From Streptomyces roseofulvus (GTDB taxonomy: Bacteria; Actinomycetota; Actinomycetes; Streptomycetales; Streptomycetaceae): a stretch of DNA of 64,000 nucleotides. This document shows positions 7,231 to 16,698 of this stretch, piece by piece. Every line of letters begins with the position of its first letter. Position 1 is the stretch's first letter. The notes under the pieces were generated by a model, which worked only from the letters and a program-made list of their open reading frames with translations, was not told the origin of the DNA and did not search any database. Position numbers and translations under genes: made by a program. The DNA is taken from positions 7,626,001 to 7,690,000 of the forward strand of contig NZ_BAAAWE010000001.1 of the NCBI RefSeq assembly GCF_039534915.1. Reading direction: 5' to 3'.

Positions 7231-8660
7231 GCGGCGCTCCCGGCGCCCGCCGCCGCACCCTCGCCTGCAGCGTCACCGGGGCCGCCGTCGTCGCCCTCGA
7301 CGGCACCGTCCTGACGCTCGCCCAGCCCGCCCTCCAGCGCGGCCTGCACGCCGGTGTCGCCCAGGTCCAGTGGACCAGCACCGGCTACCTCGTCGCCGTC
7401 GCGAGCCTCCTCGTCCTCGCCGGGCGGCTCGGCGACCGCCACGGCCACCACCGGGTCTTCGCCGCCGGCTCCCTCGGCTTCGCCGCCGCGTCGGCCGCGA
7501 TCGCGCTGGCCCCCGGCATCGGCGCCGTCGTCCTCCTCCGGATCGTCCAGGGCGCCTGCGGGGCGCTGCTCCAGCCCGCCACCCTCGGCATGCTCCGCAC
7601 CGCCTACCCGCCGGACCGGCTCACCACCCCCATCGCCGTGCGCACCGGCGCCATCGGGCTCGCCGCCGCGGCCGGCCCGCTCCTCGGCGGCGCCCTGGTC
7701 TCCGCGTACGGCTGGCGCTCCGTCTTCCTGCTCGGCGTGCCGCCGACGCTCGCCGTCGGCCTCCTCGCCCTCACCGTCCGCGCCCCCCGTCGCCCCGCGC
7801 CCGCACGCGCGCGTGCCGGCGGCGATCCCCTCGGCGCCCTCCTGCTCGCCGGCGCGCTCGGCCTCCTCGTCCACGGGCTCGTCACCCTCCCGCACCCCGG
7901 CGCGGCCGGTCGGGCCGCCGTCGCCCTCGCCGGATCGGCGGCCGCCGCCCTCGCCCTCGTCCGCCACGAGCGGCGCGCCCCGCACCCGCTGCTGCCGCCC
8001 GCGCTGCTCGCGGGCCGCCCGGTGGCCGCCGGGCTCGGCGCGCTGCTGGCCGCCTCCGCGGCCCTCTCCGGCACCCTCTTCGTCACCACGTACTTCCTCC
8101 AGGACGTCCAGCACCTCGACCCGCTGGCCGCCGGCCTCCGCTTCCTGCCGCTCGCCGTCCTGATGGTGCTCGGCGCCGCCTGCTGCCCGCTCCTCCAGCG
8201 CCGCCTCGGCCCCCGGGGCGCGGCCCTCACCGGCGGGCTGCTCCTCACCACGGGCGTCCTGGTGCTGGCCCGGCTCGACGCCGACGCCGGAGCCGTGGCG
8301 ACCGGCGCGGGCGCGGCGCTCCTCGGCGCCGGGTTCGTCACCCTGATGGTCACCGCGACCGCCGCGATCGTCCGGCACGCGCCCGAGGCGCACGCCGGGG
8401 TCGCCGGCGGGCTCCAGCAGACCGCGATGAACACCGGACCCGCCCTCGGCTTGGCCCTGGCCGCCCTGCTCCTCGCCCTCGTCCCCGGCGGCGGGTTCGT
8501 CCCCGCGCACGGCGCCGCGCTCCCGGCCCTCGCGCTCGTCGCCGCCCTCACCCTGCCGGCCGCCCTCGCCCTCCCCGCGGCGGGATCCGGGGGTCCGGGG
8601 CGCGGGACACGCCAGCCCGCCGCACGCCGCTCCCGCCGCCCGTTCTGCGTACGATCATGA
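7227..8660 (+). CDS. MFS multidrug-type efflux transporter (DHA2-like)
   Basis: This 477-residue membrane protein has 12-14 hydrophobic segments. It shows the drug:H+ antiporter features: motif A after segment 2 (GRLGDRHGHHRVF), a segment-1 motif C-like ALDGTVLTLAQPAL, a WTSTGYLVA stretch and a late PEAHAGVAGGLQQTAMNTG motif typical of the EmrB/QacA group. It is translated with the preceding TetR gene by a 4-base overlap and should be induced by the same effector. The substrate is unknown. The C-terminal tail is a basic Arg/Pro run. Confidence 0.92.
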   Translation: MSGAPGARRRTLACSVTGAAVVALDGTVLTLAQPALQRGLHAGVAQVQWTSTGYLVAVASLLVLAGRLGDRHGHHRVFAAGSLGFAAASAAIALAPGIGAVVLLRIVQGACGALLQPATLGMLRTAYPPDRLTTPIAVRTGAIGLAAAAGPLLGGALVSAYGWRSVFLLGVPPTLAVGLLALTVRAPRRPAPARARAGGDPLGALLLAGALGLLVHGLVTLPHPGAAGRAAVALAGSAAAALALVRHERRAPHPLLPPALLAGRPVAAGLGALLAASAALSGTLFVTTYFLQDVQHLDPLAAGLRFLPLAVLMVLGAACCPLLQRRLGPRGAALTGGLLLTTGVLVLARLDADAGAVATGAGAALLGAGFVTLMVTATAAIVRHAPEAHAGVAGGLQQTAMNTGPALGLALAALLLALVPGGGFVPAHGAALPALALVAALTLPAALALPAAGSGGPGRGTRQPAARRSRRPFCVRS

Positions 8661-8661
8661 A

Positions 8662-9801
8662 ATGCACGCAGCCGGCCCCCGGCCCCGGCCCCGACCCGCC
8701 GCCGCGAAGCGGACCCAGTTCAACCTCGGCCGCGCCCTGCCCGTCCTGGTCATGGCCGTGGTCGTCGTCGTGGACCTGGTCACGCCCGACTCGGAGCGCG
8801 TCGACCGGCTCCTGTTCACCGTCCCCGCGCTCGCGGCCGCCACCTGGAGCGTGTACGGCACCATCGGCATCGGTGTCGTCGCGATGGCGCTGCGGGCGCT
8901 GCTCGTCGTGGGCCGCGGCGAACCCGCCGCGGAGGAGCTCCTCGCCAGCGAGGGCCTCATCCTCAGCATCACCGCCGCCTCTGCCTGGGTGAGCGCGGTC
9001 CGCAGCCGCTACGTGCGGGACCTCGCCGAGGTCACCGCCGTCGCCGACGTCGTGCAGCGGGTCGTGCTCCGCCCGCTCCCGCCCCGCCTCGGCCCCGTCG
9101 ACCTCCACCTGCTGTACGTCGCCGCCGCGGCCAAGGCCCGGATCGGCGGCGACTTCTACGAGGCCGTGCAGATCCCCGGCGCCGTACGGATCATGCTCGG
9201 CGACGTCCAGGGCAAGGGCCTCGGGGCCGTCGAGACCGCCTCCGTCCTCCTCGGTGCCTTCCGCTCCACCGCCTACGACGCCCCCGACCTCCCCGCCCTC
9301 GCCGACCGGCTCGACGAGGGCCTGGCCCGCTACGCCGCCTGGGACCCCGACTCGGACGCCGCCGAACGCTTCGCCACCGTCGTCCTCGTCGAACTCCCCG
9401 ACGGCGGCGACACCGGCCGCCTCCTCAACTGCGGCCACCCCGCCCCGCTCCTCCAGCACGGCTCCCGCATCGCCACGATCGAGGTCGCCGAGCCCTCGCT
9501 GCCCCTCAACCTGGCCGGCCTCGCCGACTCCCGCCACCACGTGGAGGAGTTCCCCCTCGGACCCGGGGACCGGTTGCTGCTGTACACCGATGGCGTCAGC
9601 GAGACCCGCGACCGCGACGGCGTCTTCTACCCGCTGGAGGAGCGCGCCCGCCTCTGGTCCGACGCCCCCTCCGACCGGATCCCCGAACTGCTCCACCAGG
9701 ACCTCGCCGCCTACGGCGCCGACGGACTGGACGACGACGTCGCCGCCCTGGTGATCGCCCGCACCGGAGGGGCCGCGGCACCGGCGGCAGGCCCCCGCTG
9801 A
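8662..9801 (+). CDS. Membrane-anchored SpoIIE/PP2C-type serine phosphatase
   Basis: This 379-residue protein has an N-terminal region of three or so membrane segments (about residues 25-115) followed by a PPM/PP2C phosphatase domain of the SpoIIE class. Metal-binding motifs are visible: GGDFYEAVQ, GDVQGKGLGA, NCGHPAPLL and the late LLYTDGVSETRD and DDDVAALVI. Such proteins dephosphorylate anti-sigma-factor antagonists or related STAS proteins. The ATG at 8662 starts one base after the stop of the MFS gene, so the two may share a transcript. No anti-sigma or STAS partner is encoded nearby. A Pro/Arg-rich cytoplasmic tail precedes the first membrane segment. Confidence 0.9.
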   Translation: MHAAGPRPRPRPAAAKRTQFNLGRALPVLVMAVVVVVDLVTPDSERVDRLLFTVPALAAATWSVYGTIGIGVVAMALRALLVVGRGEPAAEELLASEGLILSITAASAWVSAVRSRYVRDLAEVTAVADVVQRVVLRPLPPRLGPVDLHLLYVAAAAKARIGGDFYEAVQIPGAVRIMLGDVQGKGLGAVETASVLLGAFRSTAYDAPDLPALADRLDEGLARYAAWDPDSDAAERFATVVLVELPDGGDTGRLLNCGHPAPLLQHGSRIATIEVAEPSLPLNLAGLADSRHHVEEFPLGPGDRLLLYTDGVSETRDRDGVFYPLEERARLWSDAPSDRIPELLHQDLAAYGADGLDDDVAALVIARTGGAAAPAAGPR

Positions 9802-9977
9802 CCGCGTCCGGAACGGTTCCGTCCGCTCCCAAACGTCGACTTCGAGGCGGCCTGGGTCGTTACCGCCCCGTTGCGTGATCCATGCGCCCTTCGTGCGCTC
9901 TGGCCGCTCCCTTCCCGATACGTGAGGCTTGCGTGCGTCCGCATGACGGACGGTCACACCCCAGTCGAGAGGAACGG

Positions 9978-11864
9978 GTGCACGTGCCCCAGCCCCACGC
10001 CACCACCGACGGCTCGTCCGAGGAGTTCCCGGGATTCCCCGGGCTCAGGACCACCCTCACCGAGGCCGACACGGAACGCGTCGCGGCCGACGGCCTCTGG
10101 GCCTCCGGCGGCACGGTCCACCCGGAGGCCGTCCGGTTCGGCCAGACCGTCGTCACCGCCCTCCTCGCCGACGGGCCGCTCCCCGAGGGACAGCTGCCCG
10201 GGGCGCTCGCCGAGCGGATCGACCTGGTGCGCGGCCTCGCCCTGCCCGGGTACCACCGCGTCGAGACCTCCGACGGCCACCGCCTCTCCGCCTTCAGCCT
10301 CCGGCAGCTGGCCCCCGGTCCGCACCCCCTCGTCGTCGTCCCCTCCGGCTGGACCCCCTTCGGCTGGGGCCTGTTCCCCGGCGCCTATCTCGCCCTGGCC
10401 CTGCGCGGCCACCACGTCCTCGCCTACACCCCGCGCGGCCTCGGCATCCCCGGCCTCCCCACCACCTCGGAGGGGTACGTCGACGTGGCCGGTCCGCTCG
10501 ACGTGGCCGACGGCTCGACCCTCGTCGACTTCGGCGTCGAACGCTTCGCCCCCTCCGCCATCGGCTTCCTGGGCGAGTCCTACGGCTCCGGCATCAGCCA
10601 GCTCGTCGCCGCCCACGACGAACGCGTCGCCGCCGTCGTCGCCCTCAGCACCTGGGGCGACCTCGCCGCCAGCCTCTACGAGAACCGCACCCGCCACCTC
10701 GCCGCGGTGAAGGCGCTCATCGGCTTCACCGGCGGACCCGTGGAGGAGAAGTTCGACGACGAGAACCGGCGGATCCTCGACGACTTCCTCAACGACCGGA
10801 ACCTCGACGCCGTCGTCCGCTGGGGCGAGCGGCGCTCACCGCGGACGTACGCGGACCTCACCGACGACCACGGCACCCCCACCTTCTACTCGCACACCTG
10901 GCACGAGAGCCTCTTCGCGGTCAACCAGACCGTCGACACCTTCGACCGGCTCCGCGTCCCCAAGCGGCTCAACCTCTGGATCGGCGACCACGCCGCCCCC
11001 GAGGGCGCCGGACTGCTCGGCACCTCGCCCGGCACGCCCGACCCGGTGCTCGACGAGGCGTACGCCTGGCTCGACCACCACCTGAAGGGCGAGCGGAACG
11101 GCGTGGAGGACTGGGACGAGGTCTGCGGCCAGGTGATGTTCACCTACGTCACCGAGCCCGCCCTCGACCCGGTCACCGGCCGTCCTACCGGCGCCCGGCG
11201 GATCGTCGAACCGGCCGTCCGCGAGTCCCGTCCCACCTGGGGCGACGTCACCGTCGGCCACGAGGTCCTGGGCCTCACCGGCGAGGGTGCGGGCGGCACC
11301 GACGGCCGGCTCGTCCCGGCGGACGCGGACGCGGAGACCACCGGCTGGCGCCGCACCTTCCTCGCCGGCGTCGACACCGAGGCCACCGCGATGGGCGAAC
11401 TGCTCCGCACCGGCCAGGCCGAGTGGAAGGGCGACCCCAAGACCTACGACACCCACAAGATCGACCGGCGGCACGCCCTCGCCTGGACCACCGAACCCCT
11501 CGTCCCGGCCGACGGCGGCCCCGTCGGCCGGCGTGTCCGCGGCATCCCCCGGCTCCGCCTCACGGTCCGCTCCACCGTCACCACGGCCGGGCTCGTCGCC
11601 CATCTCTTCGACGTGGCGGAGGACGGCACGGCGCACATCATCACCCACGAGCCGCTGAACGCCTACGACCTGACGGCCGACCAGGACACCACCGTCACGT
11701 GGAACCTCCAGGCCGCCGCGTACGACGTCCCCGCCGGCCACCGTCTGATGCTCGTCGTCGACAGCAAGGACCCGCTGTACGGGGACGCCTCCGTCACCTG
11801 GACGCAGACCGAGCTGGGCTCGCCGCCCGGGGCCGCGTCCTTCCTGGAACTGCCCCTCGGCTGA
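9978..11864 (+). CDS. CocE/NonD (X-Pro dipeptidyl-peptidase S15) family hydrolase
   Basis: This 628-residue alpha/beta hydrolase has the nucleophile elbow GESYGSG with Ser at about residue 201. A C-terminal jelly-roll domain typical of X-Pro dipeptidyl-peptidases runs from about 420 (RVRGIPRLRLTVRSTV, then DTTVTWNLQAAAYDVPAGHRLMLVV). The family cleaves X-Pro peptides, acyl esters such as cocaine, or beta-lactam esters; the substrate is not predictable. The GTG at 9978 has GAGAGGA five bases upstream, while an ATG-led extension from 9882 is not family-like. There is no clear signal peptide. It is transcribed alone and ends at a convergent terminator. Confidence 0.88.
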   Translation: MHVPQPHATTDGSSEEFPGFPGLRTTLTEADTERVAADGLWASGGTVHPEAVRFGQTVVTALLADGPLPEGQLPGALAERIDLVRGLALPGYHRVETSDGHRLSAFSLRQLAPGPHPLVVVPSGWTPFGWGLFPGAYLALALRGHHVLAYTPRGLGIPGLPTTSEGYVDVAGPLDVADGSTLVDFGVERFAPSAIGFLGESYGSGISQLVAAHDERVAAVVALSTWGDLAASLYENRTRHLAAVKALIGFTGGPVEEKFDDENRRILDDFLNDRNLDAVVRWGERRSPRTYADLTDDHGTPTFYSHTWHESLFAVNQTVDTFDRLRVPKRLNLWIGDHAAPEGAGLLGTSPGTPDPVLDEAYAWLDHHLKGERNGVEDWDEVCGQVMFTYVTEPALDPVTGRPTGARRIVEPAVRESRPTWGDVTVGHEVLGLTGEGAGGTDGRLVPADADAETTGWRRTFLAGVDTEATAMGELLRTGQAEWKGDPKTYDTHKIDRRHALAWTTEPLVPADGGPVGRRVRGIPRLRLTVRSTVTTAGLVAHLFDVAEDGTAHIITHEPLNAYDLTADQDTTVTWNLQAAAYDVPAGHRLMLVVDSKDPLYGDASVTWTQTELGSPPGAASFLELPLG

Positions 11865-11874
11865 GCCGGACCGG

Positions 11875-11916
11875 GCCGCGCCCGAGTCGGGGGAGGCCGC
11901 GCCGGCCGGGCGCGGC
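11875..11916. terminator. Hairpin between convergent genes
   Basis: GCCGCGCCCG (11875-11884) pairs exactly with CGGGCGCGGC (11907-11916) across a 22-base loop, in the 57-base gap between two convergent stop codons. It probably serves both genes. Confidence 0.55.
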
Positions 11917-11921
11917 TCCGG

Positions 11922-12518
11922 TCAGGCGCGGTACCCCGGGACGTGCGCCGCCGCCCAGTCGGCCAGCTCGCGCGAGCAGGCGGCGACCGAGTCGCGCCAG
12001 GTGCGGTCGGCGCCTTCGCCGGCCTCGTCGCTCACGTGCTTCACGATCCGCAGCGGCACCCCGGCCCGTTCCGCGGCGGCGGCCAGGGCGTAGCCCTCCA
12101 TGTCGACCAGCGGCGCCCGCTCGGCGAGCCGCGCACGGGCGGCCTCGTCGGAGATGAACGCGTCCCCGGTGGCGAGCACCACGTCGCCGCCGTCGGGGAG
12201 CGCGATCGGAGCCCCGTACGTCTCACCGGTCAGCGTCGCCAGGAGTTCGCCGTCCAGGTCGTGCTGGAGGACCGTGCCGACGACGTGCGTGCCCGTCCAC
12301 TCGGGGCGCAGGGCGCCGGCGGTGCCGAGGTTGACGACGCCCGAGGGCCGCGGGCCGCGGGCCAGGACCGTGGCGAGCGCGGTCGCCGCGTTCACCTTGC
12401 CCATCCCGGTGAGGAGCACGGGCAGGGAGGTGTCGAAGAACTGCGCCTCCTCCTTGACGGCGAGGACGAGCAGCGGACGGTCGGGGGTGATGTCTCCCAG
12501 GAGTTCCATGGACCCCAC
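11922..12518 (-). CDS. Nucleosidase of the MTA/SAH nucleosidase (PNP_UDP_1) family
   Basis: This 198-residue protein has the purine nucleoside phosphorylase/nucleosidase fold: a VLLTGMGKVNAATA loop, VVNLGTAGAL, and the base and ribose site VDMEGYALAAAAE near residue 148. A catalytic-aspartate-like segment follows (VKHVSDEAGEG). These features fit 5'-methylthioadenosine/S-adenosylhomocysteine nucleosidases and their relatives such as futalosine hydrolase. The protein is shorter than E. coli Pfs (about 232 residues). Its N-terminal extension is ambiguous: GTG 12516-12518 or ATG 12507-12509. It stands alone, downstream of the VWA gene on the same strand. Confidence 0.8.
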   Translation of the reverse strand: MGSMELLGDITPDRPLLVLAVKEEAQFFDTSLPVLLTGMGKVNAATALATVLARGPRPSGVVNLGTAGALRPEWTGTHVVGTVLQHDLDGELLATLTGETYGAPIALPDGGDVVLATGDAFISDEAARARLAERAPLVDMEGYALAAAAERAGVPLRIVKHVSDEAGEGADRTWRDSVAACSRELADWAAAHVPGYRA

Positions 12519-12584
12519 GCTAATTCCCCGCCCCGGGACCGTACAGCCAGGGCCGGGGAGGCCGGTCCCGGGGGCGGTCGCGCG

Positions 12585-13982
12585 TCAGACCGGGAGCAGG
12601 CGTCCGACGAGCTCGCCGAGCCGGCGGGCGTTGCGGCAGGGCCACATGTCGACCAGCTCCGCGTAGAGCGGGGCCACCGAGTCGCCCGTGCCCCACAGGG
12701 CCTGCTGCTCGGGGTTGAGCCAGTGCACCCGTCGGGCGCGCTCCGCGATCAGCCGCAGGGGCTCCGTCCGGGGGTCGGCCTGGTTGGTGCGGGCGTCGCC
12801 GAGGACGAAGACGACCGTGCGGGGGCCGAGCGCGTCCGCGTACCGCTCGACGAACTCGTCCAGCGCCGTCCCGTAGTCGCTCTGGCCGTGCCAACCGGTC
12901 AGCCGGGCCTCCGCGAGGATCCGTTCGCCGAGCCCCGCCGGGTCCGCCGCACCCCGCGCGAGGAGGCCGGTGACCTCGTCGACCCGGTTGACGAAGGCGA
13001 AGACCCGGACCCGGCTGAACTGGTCGTGCAGGGCCTGCACCAGCGACATCGTGAACTGCGCGAAGCCGGCCACCGACCCGGAGACGTCGCACAGCAGCAC
13101 CAGCTCCGGGCGGCCGGGGCGGCGCCGGCGCAGTACCGGCCGCACCGGGACGCCGCCGGTGGACAGCGAGGCCCTGAGGGTCCTGCGCAGATCGATCTCG
13201 CCGCGCGCGGCCCGGCGCCTGCGGGCCGCGAGCCGGGTGGCCAGCTTCCGCGCCAGCGGCCGCACCGTGCGGCGCAGCTCGTCCAGCTGCTCGCGGCCGG
13301 CCAGCAGGAAGTCCACCCGGTCCGCCGTCCCGGCCACGGCCCGCCGGGCCACCTCGTCGCGGCCCTGCCGGTCGGCGACCCGCCGCCGTGCCTCGGTCCG
13401 CACTCGCTCGCGGAAGCCCTCGATCGCCCGCCGGATCTCGTCGTCGAGCAGCCGGTCGGCGAAGTCCGGCTCGCCGCCGTCCGCGGTGCGAGCCGCGCGC
13501 ACCCGGGCCAGCAGGGTCTCGGGGCGGAGCCGGGAGAGCGTCTGGTACGAGGACCAGCCGTCGGTCCCGGGCCCGGAGCCGTAGCCGCCGAATCCGGCGA
13601 CCGCCTCGGCCGCCAGCCGGTCCAGGAGGGCGGTGTCGCCGACGGCGAGCGCCTCCGCGATCCGCGTCCGCAGCCCGGCCAGGCTGGCGGCGTCACCCGG
13701 CTCCTGTGCGGGCTGCCCGGGGTCGGTGACGAGCGCGGGGAAGTACAGGTCGAAGACCCGGTCGAAGACGGGGCGCTGCCGCTCGCCGTGCAGCAGGGTC
13801 GCGGCGAGGGCCTCCCGCATCCGCTCCCGGTCGGCGAACCCGACCGCTTCGAGGGCGAGCCCGGCGTCGACGGTCTCGCCGGTGCCGATCCCGAAGCCGT
13901 GGTCGCGCAGCGCCGCCACCAGCCCGGTCAGCCGTGCGACGGGCCCGTCGGAGGCCGCCGGGGCGGCGCCGTCGGCGTTCAC
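12585..13982 (-). CDS. VWA domain protein (CoxE/YehP-like), MoxR partner
   Basis: This 465-residue cytoplasmic protein is rich in Arg and Glu in its first 270 residues. It then carries a von Willebrand A domain with the MIDAS motif CDVSGSVAGF at about residue 296. That domain binds a divalent metal and usually docks with a MoxR-type AAA ATPase. The GTG start (13980-13982) overlaps the stop of the MoxR gene as GTGA, so the two are translationally coupled. By analogy with MoxR/VWA pairs, they probably form a metal-insertion or remodelling chaperone; no client gene is adjacent. Confidence 0.88.
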   Translation of the reverse strand: MNADGAAPAASDGPVARLTGLVAALRDHGFGIGTGETVDAGLALEAVGFADRERMREALAATLLHGERQRPVFDRVFDLYFPALVTDPGQPAQEPGDAASLAGLRTRIAEALAVGDTALLDRLAAEAVAGFGGYGSGPGTDGWSSYQTLSRLRPETLLARVRAARTADGGEPDFADRLLDDEIRRAIEGFRERVRTEARRRVADRQGRDEVARRAVAGTADRVDFLLAGREQLDELRRTVRPLARKLATRLAARRRRAARGEIDLRRTLRASLSTGGVPVRPVLRRRRPGRPELVLLCDVSGSVAGFAQFTMSLVQALHDQFSRVRVFAFVNRVDEVTGLLARGAADPAGLGERILAEARLTGWHGQSDYGTALDEFVERYADALGPRTVVFVLGDARTNQADPRTEPLRLIAERARRVHWLNPEQQALWGTGDSVAPLYAELVDMWPCRNARRLGELVGRLLPV

Positions 13983-14848
13983 ACCGCGTCCAGGTCGAGC
14001 TTGGCCCCGGCCCGCACGATGTCGTCCTGGTGCTTGAGCAGGACGCCGAGGGTCTCCCGGACCACCCGCTCGTCCAGCCGCTCCGCGCCGAGCGCGAGCA
14101 GCGTCCGCGCCCAGTCGATCGTCTCCGAGACCGAGGGGACCTTCCGCAGGTCCATGGCGCGCAGCGCCCCCACGGTCCGGACGACCGAGGCGGCGAGGGC
14201 CGCGTCGAGGCCGGGGACCTTGAGCGTGACGATCCGGCGCTCCAGCTCCTCCTCCGGGAAGCCGATGTGCAGGAAGAGGCAGCGCCGCCGCAGCGCCTCG
14301 GACAGCTCGCGGCTCGCGTTGGAGGTGAGGACGGTGAAGGGGCGCCGGGCGGCCGTGAGGGTGCCGAGCTCGGGCACGGTGACCTGGAAGTCGCCGAGCA
14401 CCTCCAGGAGCAGGCCCTCCACCTCGACGTCGGCCTTGTCGGTCTCGTCGACCAGCAGCACGGTCGGCTCCTCGGACCGGATCGCCGTCAGCAGCGGCCG
14501 GGCCAGCAGGAACTCCTCGCTGAAGATGTCGGTGCGGGTCTCGTCCCAGGACTCGCCGCGCCCGGCCGTGATCCGCAGCAGCTGCTTGGCGTGGTTCCAC
14601 TCGTACAGCGCCCGGGACTCGTCGACGCCCTCGTAGCACTGGAGCCGGACGAGCCGGGCGCCGGTCGCCTCGGTGACGGCCTTGGCCAGCTGCGTCTTGC
14701 CGACGCCCGCGGGGCCCTCGACGAGGAGCGGCTTGCCCAGCCGGTCGGCGAGGAAGACCGTGGTCGCGATGGCGGGGGAGGCCAGATATCCGGTCGCGGC
14801 GAGCCGCTCGGCGACCTCGTCGACGGAGCCGAAGAACCCGTTCGTCAT
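13979..14848 (-). CDS. MoxR-type AAA+ ATPase
   Basis: This 289-residue ATPase has Walker A GPAGVGKTQLA near residue 44, Walker B VLLVDETDKADVEVE near 126, a sensor-1 region TVLTSNASRELSEALRRRC and a C-terminal lid. It is the MoxR subfamily of helix-2-insert AAA+ proteins, which act as hexameric chaperones. The ATG at 14846-14848 is the family start. It is coupled to the downstream VWA gene through a 4-base overlap. A SpoIIE-type phosphatase gene is divergent across a gap of about 190 bases. Confidence 0.93.
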   Translation of the reverse strand: MTNGFFGSVDEVAERLAATGYLASPAIATTVFLADRLGKPLLVEGPAGVGKTQLAKAVTEATGARLVRLQCYEGVDESRALYEWNHAKQLLRITAGRGESWDETRTDIFSEEFLLARPLLTAIRSEEPTVLLVDETDKADVEVEGLLLEVLGDFQVTVPELGTLTAARRPFTVLTSNASRELSEALRRRCLFLHIGFPEEELERRIVTLKVPGLDAALAASVVRTVGALRAMDLRKVPSVSETIDWARTLLALGAERLDERVVRETLGVLLKHQDDIVRAGAKLDLDAV

Positions 14849-15036
14849 GGCAGTCCCCCCAGGGAGCGAAGTGTCGTACCGGCCGGTAGCCTCTGGTCGT
14901 ACTCGATCAGATCCCGCATCCCCGCACAACCGTTTCCGCGCCGGCGCGCGCCGCGCGCGGGACGGCTCCCGCTGGTGCAATGGGGGTGAGCGGGCGGCCG
15001 CCGCCCGCCCGGTGGCCGCACGGCGGTGGAGGTGTC

Positions 15037-16161
15037 GTGGCGGAGAACAGGGGGAGCACGGAGAGCGCGGAGCGGGGCGCGGCCGAGCGGCGCCTGCCGG
15101 CCGCTCTGGAGGCGGCCATCGGCCTGATCGGCACCACCCTCGACGAGACCGTGACCTGCCGCGAGCTCATCGCCTTCCTCGCACGCCACCCCGGCGGCAC
15201 CGCGACGATCGAGCTGACACCGGGCAAGGGCGACCGCACCCCGCCGGACGCCGCCCCGACCGCCGCCGCCCCGGCGGCCCGTACCGCGCTCACCGTCCCG
15301 CTCGCCGTGGACCGCGAGCGCCCGCTGGGCACCGTCACCCTCACCCGGGCCGCGCCCCCGTACGGCGACGACGACCTGGTGGTGCTGCGGCAGGCGGCGC
15401 GTCTCGCGGCCCGCCACATCCGGCACGCCCGGCGGCTCGCCGCCACCGAGGACGTCGCCCTCCACCTCCAGCGGGCCCTCGTCGCGGAGCCTGGCCGGCC
15501 CCACCCCAACCTGGAGATCGCGGGCCGCTATCTGCCGGCCGGGCCGCGCACCCTGGTCGGCGGCGACTGGTTCGAGACGGTACGGCTCCACTTCGGCCGC
15601 AGCCTGCTCGTCGTCGGCGACGTCATGGGCCACGGGCTCGAAGCGGCCGTCGACATGAACGCCTACCGCTCGGCGCTCCGTGAGGTGGCCGCCACCGACC
15701 TCCCGCCGCACCGGGTGCTGCGCCATCTGGACGCGGTCGTCGCGGAGGACGGCGCCCGCCGCCCCGCGACCTGTCTGCTGGTCCGGGTCGACCCCGGGCG
15801 CGGCACCGCCACCTTCGCCAGCGCCGGCCACCTCCCGCCCGCGGTCTTCGGTCCGGACGGCTCGGCCGAGCTGGTGGACCTGCCCGTCGGTCCGCCGCTC
15901 GGCACCGGTGTCGGCGGATACGAGCCGGCCACCCGCGTCCTCGGGCAGGGCGACACCCTGCTGCTCTTCACCGACGGACTGGTGGAGCGCCGGGGCGAGG
16001 ACATCGACGCCTCGCTGGCCCGGCTGGCCGGGCTGCGGCTGCCGCCGGAACCCGGACCCGAACGGGTCGTCGACGAGGTCCTCGGCCGGCTCGACGCGCA
16101 TCACGCGGAGGACGACGTCGCCGTCCTCGCGGCGCGCGTCCGGGTCCGTCCGGCGGGCTGA
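15037..16161 (+). CDS. SpoIIE/PP2C-type phosphatase with N-terminal GAF-like region
   Basis: This 374-residue soluble protein has an N-terminal region of about 150 residues resembling a GAF sensor domain (TVTCRELIAFLARHPGG; YGDDDLVVLRQAARLAARH). A PP2C/SpoIIE domain follows with GGDWFETV, GDVMGHGLEAA, SAGHLPPAVF, LLLFTDGLVERR and EDDVAVLAA. GTG 15037 is favoured over the upstream ATG at 14980 because GGTGGAGG precedes it and the upstream residues are a Pro/Gly run. It is probably a signal-regulated phosphatase acting on STAS-type antagonists; the ligand and target are unknown. Confidence 0.88.
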   Translation: MAENRGSTESAERGAAERRLPAALEAAIGLIGTTLDETVTCRELIAFLARHPGGTATIELTPGKGDRTPPDAAPTAAAPAARTALTVPLAVDRERPLGTVTLTRAAPPYGDDDLVVLRQAARLAARHIRHARRLAATEDVALHLQRALVAEPGRPHPNLEIAGRYLPAGPRTLVGGDWFETVRLHFGRSLLVVGDVMGHGLEAAVDMNAYRSALREVAATDLPPHRVLRHLDAVVAEDGARRPATCLLVRVDPGRGTATFASAGHLPPAVFGPDGSAELVDLPVGPPLGTGVGGYEPATRVLGQGDTLLLFTDGLVERRGEDIDASLARLAGLRLPPEPGPERVVDEVLGRLDAHHAEDDVAVLAARVRVRPAG

Positions 16162-16311
16162 ACCGCCGCCGGTGACACAGCGCTCCTTCCGTCCCACCCA
16201 GGGTGGTGACATGTCGTCATCTCGCCCTCCGTGGACGTCGGTTTCCGGCCTCGACGGGATTCTTTCGCCAGGACGCTTGTGCCGGGACCCGCGGCCCGGC
16301 ACGCTCCTCGT

Positions 16312-16677
16312 ATGAACACGGCCAGGCATGCCAGTGAACGTCTGATGAGCTGGCCCTCGCTGATCCGTGGCCGTGCGCACTGCGGTGCCGAACTCGGCCT
16401 CGGGACGGCGACGGAGGAGATCGTCCACTTCCACGGCGAGCACGAGGCCGACGTCCATCTCACCCGCGCGATGGTCGCCCGGCTGCGGCCCGCGCTCCAG
16501 AACTCGACCGCCGTACGGCTCCGGGCCGGCTCCGGCTGGGTGACGGTCCGGCTCGACGCGGGTTCCGACATCGACCTGCTCGCCACCCTGGTCAGCGCGG
16601 CCCTCCAGGCCACCGCGTCTCCCGACGCGGCCCCCGACCGGTGCACCCGCGCCCGCCCGGTGGTGGGCAGGCACTGA
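16312..16677 (+). CDS. Luciferase-family (DUF5519-like) small protein
   Basis: This 121-residue protein resembles the short actinobacterial proteins annotated as luciferase family or DUF5519. It reads SWPSLIRGRAHCGAELGLG, then EIVHFHGEHEADVHLTRAM and a closing VRLRAGSGWVTVRLDAGSDIDLLATL. The conserved HFHG and W-V-x-V-x-L core is present. No enzymatic activity is established for these proteins; the name reflects a weak profile match. It follows the phosphatase gene by 150 bases on the same strand. The ATG at 16312 has no strong ribosome-binding site. Confidence 0.7.
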   Translation: MNTARHASERLMSWPSLIRGRAHCGAELGLGTATEEIVHFHGEHEADVHLTRAMVARLRPALQNSTAVRLRAGSGWVTVRLDAGSDIDLLATLVSAALQATASPDAAPDRCTRARPVVGRH

Positions 16678-16698
16678 CCGGACGGGCGCGGGCGGGGC

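Noticed and set aside
9809..9821. Palindrome CGGAACGGTTCCG after the first SpoIIE-type gene
   Set aside because: Short, GC-rich, and close to a stop codon; it could be a weak terminator or chance, and nothing ties it to a regulator.
11943..14636. Open frame of 897 codons opposite the nucleosidase, VWA and MoxR genes
   Set aside because: It crosses three well-supported reverse-strand genes and shows no recognisable domain.
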